Shown: positions 1 to 12,800 of the stretch, in pieces | How the letters are laid out: each line of letters opens with the position of its first letter | How positions within the stretch are numbered: the first letter of the stretch is position 1 | Source of the DNA: Rotaria sp. Silwood1 | Lineage: Eukaryota > Rotifera > Eurotatoria > Philodinida > Philodinidae | NCBI GenBank assembly: GCA_905250075.1 | Contig: CAJNOP010000682.1 | Location: 26,047-90,046, forward strand | Length of the DNA stretch: 64,000 nucleotides | Direction: 5' to 3' | Notes under the pieces: model-generated | Told to the model about the DNA's origin: nothing | Database searches by the model: none | What the model saw: the letters and a program-made list of their open reading frames with translations, nothing else | Made by a program: the position numbers and the translations under genes

Positions 1-494
1 ATATACATATATATCGGAATCATCAGAAGACGTTTGTTATTCAATTATTATTTTCAAATATTTATTGAATAACAATAATAATGACAGTTCTAATACACAA
101 AAAGACACAATAATAAAATAAAATAATAATATTATTGACAACTCTCTTTTCTTATAATAATTTAATAAGTTATATAAAGCCGTATGTCAGTCGCACTTAT
201 CATTCTATATTAACTATTGAAAATATTCTTTATTATAATTCACAATTTCTTAAATACAAATATTCGTTTGTATGCAATAAATGTCTCTATCGAGCTAATT
301 TAATAACGAGTTGATGAAAAAAAAAAACAAGATGCAGGAAGCGAGAGAGAGAGAGAGAGAAAGACCGAGAGAAAATGAGAAACAGGAAAAAAATTCTAAT
401 AGAGAATCATATATGTTTTTCGATTATTAGTATAGCAAGAACACATCACAAGAGATTAGAATATTCGTAAGCAAACTTTTTTTCTACAAAATTT
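1..494. other. 5' flank of neuropeptide gene
   Basis: A/T-rich sequence without a convincing gene. It contains a short (GA)n microsatellite at 344-361 about 130 bp before the neuropeptide start. No promoter motif could be assigned with confidence. Confidence 0.5.
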
Positions 495-851
495 ATGATG
501 TATCATTATTCATGTTTTCATCTAATTATTATTCTTGCTCTTTTCAATTTTTACTGTTATTCATTACCTATACCACATATTGATCAAAATAAAATAGAAC
601 AAATATTATCATCATTGAATTTGAACGGACAAGATCTATTAAAACCATTGGCTATTAATAAAAATGATCGACTCGATTATTTGAATATATTATGTTTACT
701 TTATGATGATTGTTATGATAAAGATCAACAACATTTTAGTCATACAAATATAAAACCTAAACGTCTTATGTCGAATTTATTTCATGGTATTCCGAAATTT
801 GGCAAACGTGCATTTGCATCAGCATTTTCTGGTATTCCAAAATTTGGTTAA
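495..851 (+). CDS. Neuropeptide precursor with two GIPKF-amide peptides
   Basis: Single-exon open frame of 118 residues. Residues 1-23 form a hydrophobic signal peptide ending near CYS-LPIP. The prohormone then runs to a basic site KPKR (87-90). Two related peptides follow: LMSNLFHGIPKFG (91-103), then KR (104-105), then AFASAFSGIPKFG (106-118), which ends at the stop codon. The glycine after KF and the dibasic sites are the classical signals for prohormone convertase cleavage and C-terminal amidation, so the expected products end in GIPKF-amide. The spacer has a Cys pair (67 and 73). It would be secreted from neurons or gland cells and probably acts on a GPCR; the receptor is unknown. I cannot place it in a named peptide family. 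Two adjacent ATGs open the frame; either gives a good signal peptide. Confidence 0.85.
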   Translation: MMYHYSCFHLIIILALFNFYCYSLPIPHIDQNKIEQILSSLNLNGQDLLKPLAINKNDRLDYLNILCLLYDDCYDKDQQHFSHTNIKPKRLMSNLFHGIPKFGKRAFASAFSGIPKFG

Positions 852-3800
852 AATAACTTTCTTGTATTTTTTTTTTTTTTGATTATTTAAAAAAAGAAGA
901 AAACTAAATATGTTAAAAAGAAACATTTCTTTCATGTATTTGTATAATCGTTGTATCTCTATGAATTTGTTTTTTTTCAAGAGAAAAAAAAAAAAGAAAG
1001 TCGATCAAAACAATCAATACACTAGTGATTTGTAGTGTTAAACTCATATTTATGCCACTCATACTTGCGAATATTAATTAGACAAATATGTTTCATACAA
1101 CAATGACATTGGAGTGTTATTGTTTTTTTTTTGTAAGAACATCACACGACAACGGAATTTATTTTAGTTTTCCATACGCAAAAATATATAGATTTGCTTC
1201 CGATAATTAAGAGTCATAATCATTGTATGTTATTAAAATACTTCTCTAATGGAGTTTACTTTCTGATTTCCGAGAAAGATTTTATTACATATACGGCATG
1301 AAATTTGTTCAATTTCTAACAATTGAATAAGAGAATGATTTCGAAAAGGAGAATATTTGATACTTAGAAAGCATCATTAAAAACAAAAATAATTCATATA
1401 TACATTGAGTTTTAAATGAATCATTCCTAGTGAAAGCATCAATCAAGTGAACAATACTTGTCAACTAGAGTACTCAAATTACTCGTGCGAATACACAAGT
1501 AATTTTATATGTATGAATATTGCTCGTGTACTCCAATAAATACTCATAAGATTTTCTCTCTATAGGTTTACTCATAAGCAACAACGTGAATACTAAATGT
1601 AGTAGTACTCATGTTGGTTTTTTTTTTCGTAGAATATTTAGCAAAATATTTATACACTTGTATATAAGGTACTAGAAATTTAAAATTAAAGCTGAATTTT
1701 TTTAATTATTTTAATATATGGTTAGATAGATTGTAATGAACTGCTCAAGTAGATGTGTACTTTCAAGTATTTAGTATGACGTTTTATAGGAAAATTCTCA
1801 GTTTTTGATAACCAACATATTTTCAACGTTTTCATTTCCTTTGAATTTTTACATTAATTGTTTCAAATTTACCGTAAAATACTCACTCTAGCAAACTCAT
1901 TTATAAATGAGATTTCTAGATTGAGTTTTTTACGGTAAATTTGAAATAAATAATTTAAAAATTACAAGAAAATGCAAACATTGAAAATTATGTGGTGATG
2001 TAACCCGTGTTAATAGATAAGTTATACATTGTTTCTATCATCCACTTTTCTCAATCTCTTTTGTTTTTGCTCATCGTCTTTACCTATATAAATGTGTTTT
2101 TCATTCTCATACATGAGTGTGTACTCTGAATTGTAAAATAATAAAGAAAGTTAGATTTATCTTTAACAATCAATTATTGAAAATTGTCTTATTTTTCAGA
2201 AAAAAAAGCAGATCATCAGGAAAACCTGAGAATTTTTCTTCTTAAAAATTCTTCCAAACAATTGAAAATACACATATAAACTTAAATGACATCATATATT
2301 TACTGATAATAGAAAGAAACTATTTTATTTAACAATTTGTCTAGTTGTATTCTCTATTCTTTGTTGATGAATCATTTATTTGATTTTGTTAAATGGTGAC
2401 TTTGAGAAAAAAACCCAAAGACACGTTTTCATTTTCCACTGTTTACTTGTGAAACGAGATTAAATATTGTTTTTATATGTATTAACAGAAATTCGTGATA
2501 AATTAATTTTCTAAATTTAGATATAAAAATTCTGCACTAAAATACAAGTTTTTAGATGAACTATAAAATACAATCAAACAAAAGAACTTGAAATCATGAA
2601 GATATTTAAATAATACTATAGATAAAGAATTTTATTTTTCGGTGTTTCTATATAAATTACTAAAAGATTATAAATAGTTATGGATAAAAAAAAAATGTCT
2701 ATTTGACTTTCGTTTGTGTCTAACCAACAATTTCTAATCCGACATTTTTGTTTCGCAAAATAATTTACTTTGCGTTTTTCTTTTCCTATATCTTTTTGTT
2801 TTCAATCTATGCATCAGTGTACACTTACTTTAAGAAATTCTTATTATCAATGGAGAGAAAAGTCCATCGGATTGACGTTAGATCTGATTCCGAACGGCTC
2901 TAGTAGAGAAAGTTAGATATTTGTTTATTATGGTACCATGAAAATGATGTTTTATTTATTTTTAAAATATTCAAAAATAAAATAAAATTTTAAAAATACA
3001 TGAAAATTTAATTACTGAAAAAATTGTCGATTGCAAAGCACACAAGTGTTTTCGAGAATGGGAAAGATTCAAACTTCGGAAGAAAGTTTTGACTCGTCTT
3101 TTTGATAAAGATCAAACAAGACATGCTAAAATCATCGACATTCTATGATATTTTGACTGAGATAAGGTGTCTTCGTATGAGTTTCTGCCAGAAGCAGAGC
3201 TAAAACAGTTGAAATTTCTTTTCTGTCGCCAGGTTTCAGGCGACTGTAGAAAATTCTGTTTTGAAAAATAATTTTTTTATTTAAATTATATTCTTTTCTT
3301 TGATCTTTTAAATGAATAAATAAAATTTTAATTTTATATTATATAAAAATGAAGAAATCTTTCACACTCTTGTCTAACGTAGAAGATTTTTCTAACTCTA
3401 TTAAAAAAAATGTAAACATCATAGGATAGCTATACTTCTCATAATAATTGTTTTTTTTTTAAACTTTCATTATGTGCGCCTGCATTTTTTGTTATTCAAT
3501 TTTATATACATATTGAATAAACGTAATACAATAATACTGAACACAATATAGTCTTATAAGTATTTTACATAAACTACTGGAGTATATAAAAACTATATAG
3601 GAGTATCCAAGACACATTGATTAGTATTGGCGAGTGCTCGCTTGATGAATATCTTCATCAGGGGTATTTATGATAAAATATAGATCTAGATTTGCAACAT
3701 ATTCTAATTTTATTCTTGCATCTTATTCTATGAAAAGTTACCACTCATTGCAAAAATGCCAATCTAAGTGGTAATACATTCTATATAGTGACTGCTTTGA

Positions 3801-4405
3801 AACTTACGAGTACCCATTAGGATTTGTCCCAGACGAGCAAAAAACAAAAATAAAATTTATTCTGATTTAACTCTTTCTTTACATTTATTAACAATTTTTA
3901 TCCCTTGCGTTCAAAGATACTATACGAAACATTGAACTAAAGATTGTTCATAGTTGTAAAGGAATAGTTAGATAAAGACAATTTTAATAGATCCTGGACT
4001 TATGTGGAAGATTATTGATATTTTGAGAAACAATAACAACACCTTTTCTAAACAGTTCAATGTAATGTAAAATAAAATACACTTGCGATTTTAACATTTA
4101 GTTATCATTGAGCATTTTCTCTGCTACATATATTAAAGATAATTTCTTTATTTAGTTGTTTATATAGTTTCGGTATGAATTGGTTTGAAGAAGAGTTCAT
4201 GTAGTATACTCAATGTTCATATGTATATTTTCTTTCTTTTTATAGAAATAAAAAAAACGACTCAATCTGATAAGAAACATTTGAGTACAAACATATTATT
4301 TTATATATCTAAATTCGTATATTTAATCCATGAATTTTATATTTTATGTTTAACTTTATTTTAAAAATAGTTTTAATGCACTTAATAACAGGATGAAGAT
4401 TGTTA
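852..4405. other. Gene-poor intergenic stretch
   Basis: About 3.5 kb of A/T-rich DNA with homopolymer runs. No reading frame resembles a protein. The one clear structure is the foldback at 1811-1996, listed separately. A minor hairpin (GTCGCC arms) lies near 3226-3245. Confidence 0.5.
1811..1996. repeat. Foldback (MITE-like) element
   Basis: Two inverted arms, about 1811-1885 and 1922-1996. The inner 25 bases of each arm, beginning TTTCAAATTTACCG on the left, match at 24 of 25 positions and the outer parts are diverged. The short centre holds a perfect 16-base palindrome, CTCATTTATAAATGAG. There is no coding capacity. The form fits a small nonautonomous DNA transposon or foldback remnant. 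Confidence 0.7.
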
Positions 4406-6001
4406 TTAATAATTATATTGTGACGGAAGTTGTTTAACCGATGATGATGAATTATTAATATGATGAAAATGTGGATAAAGATTAGATGTTTTATATGAAA
4501 ATAAGACATTATCAGGTACAGAATCAGTTGAATAGTTTGTATAAGAAGATTGTAGATTATTCAATTGTTGATCATTTTCAAATGTACTTAGTGATGTATC
4601 GAAAATAATTGGTGCAGATTGCTCTAGAAGAAAACATGAGAAATAGAGAAAAAAGAACAAAATAAGATTTTAAACATTACTTTTAGTCTTATCAAGCATT
4701 GGCACATCGTTTATTGTTGATAATTTATCTTTTTTTGATTTACGTTTTCGTTTTTGAATTCCATCTTTTTTTAATTCTAATGGTCGATTAATCTATTCAA
4801 AAACATTATTCATAGCATATTCATTTATTTATTCCAGAAACAAAAGTATTTTTATATTTTAACTATTGTTTTATACTATGAAAAAATCAACAAGTCAAAT
4901 TTTACAAGCTAACGTACAAAATCTTTATAGAATATTATATAAAAGTTGTTGACATTAATGATATACACATAGTTTCTTAATGATCATGCTAATATTCTAT
5001 TGATTAAGAAGAATGAAGATTTTGTCACTTGTAAAAGTATCGTGACAAGATATTAGTACTAAATTCAAAAAGTATAAAACACTATCTTCGCCTCGATATA
5101 TTTTTTATTTTTTTTTGTCCTAATAGTCAACACTAAAACTGATGTCTCACACCCACACCCTCAAGATTTGCAATGCACACGGTAAACAAAGAATTTTTAC
5201 TAATAAAACTAGATCAACACATCATCTATAGAAAGCTCAGACGATAATTATAGTTATGTGTATTAAATTTAATTCTTATATAGAATCAACGAGTACTAAT
5301 ATCTTGAACATTGTAAGTTAAACATAAATATAATATTTTCTGATATTGTGTTATGAAAGTTTTATAGTACATACTCTATGTAATTTATAATAAAGACCAC
5401 AAGCATTACAAACACTTTCTCCACTAATATTTCTTCGCCATAATGTTGTATCTCTTGTAAAACAATTTGCACATTGATTACCTGAAGTAATCTAAAATAT
5501 TTAATCAAAAAATTTAATTAAAGAGTATATATACGTAAGGAATATACGAACATTTTTTCGATTAGCTATTGAAGAAATTTTACATTTATGACATATATTA
5601 AATCCACTAATATCTTTACTCCAATGTATATTTTCACTCGGTTGTACAGTACCACATTTAACACACTGATATGATTCATTGAAATAAGCTAAAAAAATAA
5701 AAATTGATAGATTAATAATATTTTTAAAATATTTTACGAAAATAGAAAATTCTTTACAATTATATGAATTAATTGGTTCATAAAATTTATTTGTTGTTGT
5801 TTGTGCAAATAACATTGAATTCATACAAATATCATTAGTATAATATGATACAGGTATTGATTCATTATTAGTATTATATGGTATTGATATTTGACAATCT
5901 GATGATGAATAATTATTATTTATTGTTAATTCATGTTGTTTATTAAAAGTTGTTGTATTGAATAAATATGAATTATTTTCAGTATAAATATGAGAATGCA
6001 T
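4406..6001 (-). CDS. GATA-type zinc-finger transcription factor (gene I)
   Basis: Five exons read by eye: 5758-6001, 5552-5688, 5375-5491, 4681-4792 and 4406-4623, giving about 275 residues. The C-terminal finger in the third exon is canonical ([19 protein letters not shown] with C-x2-C-x17-C-x2-C). It is followed across the next splice by the basic tail [18 protein letters not shown], which in GATA factors contacts DNA beside the finger. The N-terminal finger in exon 2 is degenerate: the second and third cysteines are 20 residues apart rather than 17 and LWRR is replaced by HWSK. The predicted role is nuclear binding to WGATAR sites. The donor after exon 2 (GTTCGT) is non-consensus; a shifted donor/acceptor pair would also keep the frame. 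Gene II downstream is a paralogue in the same orientation. Confidence 0.85.
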
Positions 6002-9000
6002 ATAAATCTAAATACATGTTACTATTATTTAGATTTATCCTTTTTAAAATATAATTAAGATTGATAAGAAGGACAATAGTTATGCATAACTAATGAGAGA
6101 ATTTCTCCAGAAGTGTCATATTATTTTGACAATGTTCATGTAATGTATAACAGAAAGTAATAGAAAAATCTAGAATAGTTTGGTTTTTCGAGCTTTCGTT
6201 CTCGAAATATCAAAATTTTAATGAGTTTTTCTACAAAAAAAAATTGTTCGACTTGGGCCGAATGTTTTCGGCTTCAAATTTTGCACTAACAAAGTTCTTT
6301 ACAAGATTAGTTGAGTGTGCAAGTCACAGATTTTCTTTCTGGAGATCTAACAATAGATGAACTAAATTTGCTTGATTGAACTTTTCAAAATAGAAAATAC
6401 TAGAAAAAGTTACAACTTGTTTAATAAACTAATCTTATTGAGAATTGTGTTCGCGTAAAGTTTGAATTTATAGCTTGAAAGTCATGCGCAAAGCTTTTTA
6501 TGCAGAAAAAAATCCATCTCATAGAACGAAGATCCGAAAAAAACCAAACTATTCAAGGCTTTTCTATTATACTTACCATATGAACATTGTCATAGACAAC
6601 AAGCAATTTAACATCCTGATACATTTTCTCCTGAGTATCAATACTCGCGTCTGATTACTAAGATAAAAGAAGTCAAAATAATGAAATATTTCTTAGGTTT
6701 ATTAAAAGAAAATAATTTAAAAAAAAAATCTATATCGATTAATGATGGAAAGAATGACAACATGAAATAATATACAATCATTGAAGAGGAAAAAAAAAGA
6801 AAAGAAATCAATTGATATCATCAACCAATAGGCTATTGATTTTCTTTTTTTCATTCTTTTTTATTGGTCCATGGAGAAAAACAAATGTATAATAAATAAA
6901 CATGCTAATAAAAAGTGAACAAATAAGAAATAGATAAAAACTAACGTATGCATATAAACAATTATGTTTCAAGATGATAATGAACGAGAAAAAGAAATAT
7001 GTGTCGACAACTTGTTCAACACGCACTTTGATATATCGTCTTTGGAGATAAAGATGTAGAAAAGTTCAAAGTGTTAGATTATATTTTTCAAAAATAGAAT
7101 ACGTTTTAGATTTGCTACGAAGATCCGAAATACTTTTCTAATAAATATTTCTCAGACAATCATGACGATCATCTTATAATAATCAAGTTAATTTAAGAAT
7201 ATGTCTCTCTTGGATCGATTTCGAAACTAACTGTGATATTTGTTTAGCAAATGTTTTATCTTTTTGCTATTATATTAATATAGAAAAAGATGAAAAATGT
7301 TTTGATCCGTAAGAAACATCAATTTTAATTATCAATTATCTTTTCTTATCGAACTATCATAAACAATTTTGTCACCATTTAAGTTATAATAATCATCATC
7401 GTTAAAAACTCTTCAAAGAATCACAATTGTGTGATTTTTTTTCTTGTTCGTATTTCTATTCACTAGTTTTTTTTTTATTCTGCTTAAACTATTTTCAAGA
7501 ATCACATTTCACACAACATATACATATGTGTTGATGGTCGGTCACAGCATGAGTTCTATTACACCTGAGAAGATCGTTCTCCTTTTTTTTTTTGCTGTCT
7601 TTGTCTCTTTACTCTATTACTTAATGATGATCAAAAGATGAATATATACATTAACATGGATAATTATAAACATCTAGACACAGTTAAGATATTCTTTTTT
7701 GTTTTTGTTCCAATAGATTGTCTTTGACATGGATTAATGAACAAGAAAAAAAGAAACAAGAATTGGTTTAAACTCAGTCTAATTTTTTAATCACTGTTTC
7801 ATATTGTTAAATCAATTTACAAAAAAATATCAAAGAACATGAATACGCATATATTGTCGTTTCACTTTTTTAATATCATATTTGCATTGGTTTTTATTGC
7901 ATACTGATACTTTCAAGAAATAAATTGAGAAAGTAATAGCAAAATGTTGATTTTTTTTTTCTAAATATAATATTGCTGGAAGGTTTTTTTTTTGAACATT
8001 TAATATGGCAATTAACTCGTCAATAATAATCATGTTAAGAATGATGATTACTTGTCATTCATCGATTTTTCGTTTTTTTTTTGCGATATAGATGTTTGTT
8101 TAAATAATGTGAAATTGAATATCTCTCTATGGATATTATTATCATAAATAACAATTTCAATTACTCAAGATATCATGTCGATATTCTATGGCAACAGATT
8201 AGGTTCGTTTAATTTATGTAATCGTACATTTCGATTTACAAATAAATGTTTTCGTAGAGGTAATTACCAGTTGCTAAAAGACATGATGAGAGTGAATGTA
8301 AGTGTAAGAAGAAAACATCCACATTCACCCACAACACCTATGAACGATTTTCACATTTCCAATAAATCAGTTGTATTTAAAATTTGATTTTTTGTAGCGA
8401 AAAGTATCAAGTATTAAATTTGATATATTACGTTTACTTTCAACAATAGATAGCATCATTTTGTGTAATAATGAATGAATATACAAAAAAAAATTGAATT
8501 TTTCCTTTTCCTCCTCATATTTATAATTTTTCAAAAATACAGATTAGTAGTATAGGGAAATCAATTAGTTTCTTTTTAAGGAAATAGTTTAAATCAATAA
8601 AAGAAATCTAGTTTATCACTCTGATTATACTATTTTTCATGACAGTTTAATTTTTCGACGAAACGGGAACAGCTGTTTTTTTTTTCATTTTCGACGAAAC
8701 GGGAATCCACCATGGCAACAATCATTTATTTGCTTTTTCTAAAATTTGCAGAAAAAAAGAATTAATAGTTTGTGATTAAGTGAATAAAAATATTATTGAT
8801 TAAATAGGTCAACATTACATGCAAAAAGAAAAATCATATATTTAAATATTACTGTAACACATGTTTGATCTAAATCTATCAAGATTCTTCGATAAACTAC
8901 TATGATTTGCTAATTAAGATCTATTTAATTAATGAACATGACTGAAATACACTATAGTTCATTCTGACTTACTTTGATGTATTCTTTTTTGTAGTTTTCT

Positions 9001-9830
9001 CTCTGCTAACCTTTTTGAATTTACTTTTATTTGCAAAATGTGTTCTAGAACACCTATATCCACTATCTAGATAAGACAGTAAAACTAGATGAAGTATTTT
9101 GACGAAATACAATGAAACTTTAGACAGTATTACGTTGTTTTACGACGGTCATGAATGATTACTTTCGATAGATGCGAAAGAGAAAAGACCGCAAGAAGAT
9201 AAAAGGCGTAAAAGAAAATCTTTTTTCTTTTTTCTGTAAACAAACACATTCAAATTTTATACTCTTTGTTGTAGAATATGAGCGATAGAGATTTTCAATT
9301 CAGCATGACACTTTAATATAACAATGCGAACTTCTCCCTGATGTTTTTTTTCGTTTTAGTTAGAAAAATCTTTGAAAAATGCAAAAATATTTAGATAGAA
9401 AAATTTGATTGGATAATATAAAAATAATAGACAATTTCAAAACAAAATCTTTATTTGATTATTAATCTTTCGGTCTCAGTTTAATAGTTCCTGAACGTAG
9501 TAAACAATTAGATTTTATTCGAGCTGACAGGAAAACATTAGAAACCGATAGAACTTAGAAGCAGTATTCCAAAAACGGAAAGGCTTCGAAATCATTAACC
9601 TGAGTGATTTTAATAAAGAAAAATTCTAATTGAATTTTTGTTGTCAAATGCATTTCTATATTATCTAAATATAATATTTTACGAACAAATACAAATTATT
9701 TATTTCCTTTTAAAAACACAAAATCATTAACACATCACAAATAGTTCACTTTCATCTTTTACTATAATCGTGTCTACATAAAAAAAAAAAACGAAAACAA
9801 ACAAAAAAAAAATACACACAAAAAGTTTTA
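6002..9830. other. Intergenic region between the two GATA genes
   Basis: About 3.8 kb holding the foldback at 6127-6592 and otherwise A/T-rich sequence. Short open frames (for example 6808-7026, 7444-7641 and 8175-8387) look like chance frames with low complexity. An 18-base word, TTTTCGACGAAACGGGAA, occurs twice, 36 bases apart (8652-8669 and 8688-8705). Any cis-regulatory DNA of gene I should lie here, but no specific site can be named. Confidence 0.5.
6127..6592. repeat. Foldback element upstream of GATA gene I
   Basis: Inverted arms at about 6127-6205 and 6523-6592. The ends are TGACAATGTTCAT and its complement, with further matching blocks such as GAATAGTTTGGTTTTT. The centre of about 320 bp has no open frame. 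It starts 126 bp upstream of the start codon of GATA gene I, so it sits in that gene's promoter or 5' leader. No clear target-site duplication could be read. Confidence 0.75.
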
Positions 9831-12800
9831 TCACGATTGATTATTATTAGGAGTCGCATTGACATTTACATGTTGTACTTCATTATTAGTCATATTATTT
9901 ATTGTTGATGAATTTGTAGATAAAATAGGTGATGATACAATTTTTCTTGAACATGATTCAGTATCAACAAAACCATTTGTTGCCATATCTATTTGTTGTT
10001 GAGAAAGATAACGTTGATGTTGTTCAAATGATGGTGGATATGTATTATGAAGTAAATGCAAATGTTGTGGATATAATTCATTATATTGATAATTTCCTTG
10101 TCGTGTCATATATTCTTCTTGTGTTGTTTTTAAACCATGATTAAGATTTGTTTGAGATGTACATTCTTTAGCTTCTTTAACTGGTGCAGTTAAAATTGTA
10201 TGTTTAGTTGGCCTGGATTTTACTGTTAAATTTCCATTATTATTTTTTGGTTTACGACGACGTGTTTGTATACCTTCTTTAACCATATTCATTGGACGTG
10301 CAACCTAAACAATCATATAAGTATAAAAATTATTCGTTATTTTACATGAGAGTAGTTTTTAAGATTAATTAGAATTTATGAAATTCAAAATTTTTTAAAT
10401 AAATTATTTTGAATGTATTGACAAAGTTTTATTTTTGAATTTTGTTTTTTTTTAATAACTAAGACAAACTTGATAATCTCTTTTTCACTAATGATGGAAC
10501 CATTTGAAATGATACTCAACGTTTGAATCCATTTTGAACCGAGAAGGATAGCTTGGTGATGATAGCAACAGTTTAAAAGAATTCGTTTACTTTGGATCTT
10601 TGGAATCGATTTAGAATCACCTTTAGATATATACTGAAAAATCAAAAACTAGAATGCCGATGTAAAATTTTGCTCATAGCCGGGTTGAATGATGTATAGA
10701 ATACTTTAAGAGTTTCGATTGAAAATAATGATCTTTTTCTTTTTATCTAGATATTGAATTTTTAATTAAGCTTAATTTTTGTCTCATGCCTGTGCAAACG
10801 ATTATTATTTGGCAGTCAGGTATCTTCATACAAAAACACCATTTTCGGCTGAAGCTTTTATGATATTCTACGAGTGATTGAATCTGTTATTTACAGCAGT
10901 GTTCAGACCTTCAGAAAAATGAAATTACGGAAAATTTGGAAGTGATACCTCGGAAGACTTCGTTACGTCGAAAAATTTGGTAATTTCTGAAATTTCCAAA
11001 ATTTCTTTAACCTTCCAAATTTTCAAAAATACTTTTCTGTGAGTTACGTGTTCTTGGAAATTTCCGTAATTTTCTTTTTCGGAAATCTGAACATACCTCG
11101 TTATTTATAACCCAAATTTCACACCAAAATTCTATTTTTTTTGAGTTTTCGGTAAACATCCTAAGGTAAATCAAAAATCCAATAAAACGTTCCTAATTGG
11201 GTTCTAAAGGCTTATGGAAAATGAACCTTTTCGTGTTTTTTTTTCTAGCCTTACTAAAACCTCGTTGTGAATTTAATATATAATCAAACAATGGGTAACC
11301 ATTTGCATCTTCAGATAGTCTCACTTAATATGATTAATATCGACATAGATTCCTATTTAAATTCATATAATAGAAGTAGGAAAGTAAATAAGTTCGATTG
11401 ATAATCGATACTGATTTCACTTCTGACTTCGACTACAATCAGCTAAGAAAAGTGTTTTTTTTTCGACTGCTATAAATTTTTGATTTCAATCATAAAAATA
11501 AGAAAGATTCATTAAAATCTATATTCATTCTGTCAATTTTTTTTTTTCATATTCTTACATGATGAAGTTTAAAATATAAACCGCATGCATTACAAACAGG
11601 ATCACCCTCATTATTTCGTCTCCATAAAGTTGTAGTTTGTGTTTGACAATTAGCACATTGAAGACCTGTTCGTCTTGAATTTGATATATTCTATTAAAAT
11701 TTATATTTATTTATTTATTATATAGATATATAAGAAACAAATTTACTTGTTTATTGTTCGTTGCAGAAATTGGCTTATTCTACATATTACAAAAAAAAAA
11801 ACAACAACAATAATAATAAATTATTATATTATTTCAATTAATAATTTACTGAATCGTTAGTTTTAATTGTTGCACAAGATCTATCAGAATTTCCAAGTGC
11901 TAATGAAGTTAAGACTTTTGTTGATGATTGTGAAAGAGGAAGTGAAAAAGAATTATCTATAGCAGATGATCGATGTTGATCATCATCTTCCTAAATTAAA
12001 AAATGCAGAAAAAAAAGAAAACAATATTATAAATTTAATTTTTCTTACTATATGTCGAGTTGATCGTTGTAATGATCCATTTGGACTCTCTACTCTATGA
12101 CATAAATAACAATTATTACATAAATAATGACCTGTAACATCATGTCGCCATAATGATGTTGATCCAGCTCCACAATTAACACATTCACGTGCATCAGATG
12201 TATCAAAACAAGGACCGTCTAAAGTATAAAACATTATTATTGTTTCAAACAAACAAAGAAAAAAACAAAACATCTTACTAGGATATTGATAAAATGGTCC
12301 ACCATTTGTAGGATCTGGCCATAAATGTATTTGATCATTTTGATGTTGATGAAGATGTGTTAATTCATTCATATTCGATAATGCTGCTGAAGGATATGTT
12401 AAATAATGTTGAGTTTCATTTGATGGCCATGTTTGAATTGTACCATTATCATAAACAATTGTTCGTGTTCTAGTTGTATCGTCATAAGATAATTCTTGTG
12501 GATGATGAATACTTGATATTGATGGAGAATAAAGAACTATAAAAAAAAAAGAAAAAGAAAAAGAAAAAGAATTTATTCGAATCAAATAAATTGTTTTATT
12601 TTTACCTTGTTGTAAATGCGGATAGTTTTGTTGAAGTGGATCAATCATACCATCACCATAATAAACTATTGGATCTGTATATGATTGAAGATCGGATCTG
12701 ATAAATTGACCAACAAATGGAGATGTATCTAATTTATATAAATAATAATAATAAAGTATTTACAATAGTTGAGAAAAGTTTTTTAATTTTAATTTTTAAT

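Noticed and set aside
8700-8761. CCACCATGG resembling a vertebrate start context
   Set aside because: The frame it opens is only about 17 codons long; the match is likely coincidental.
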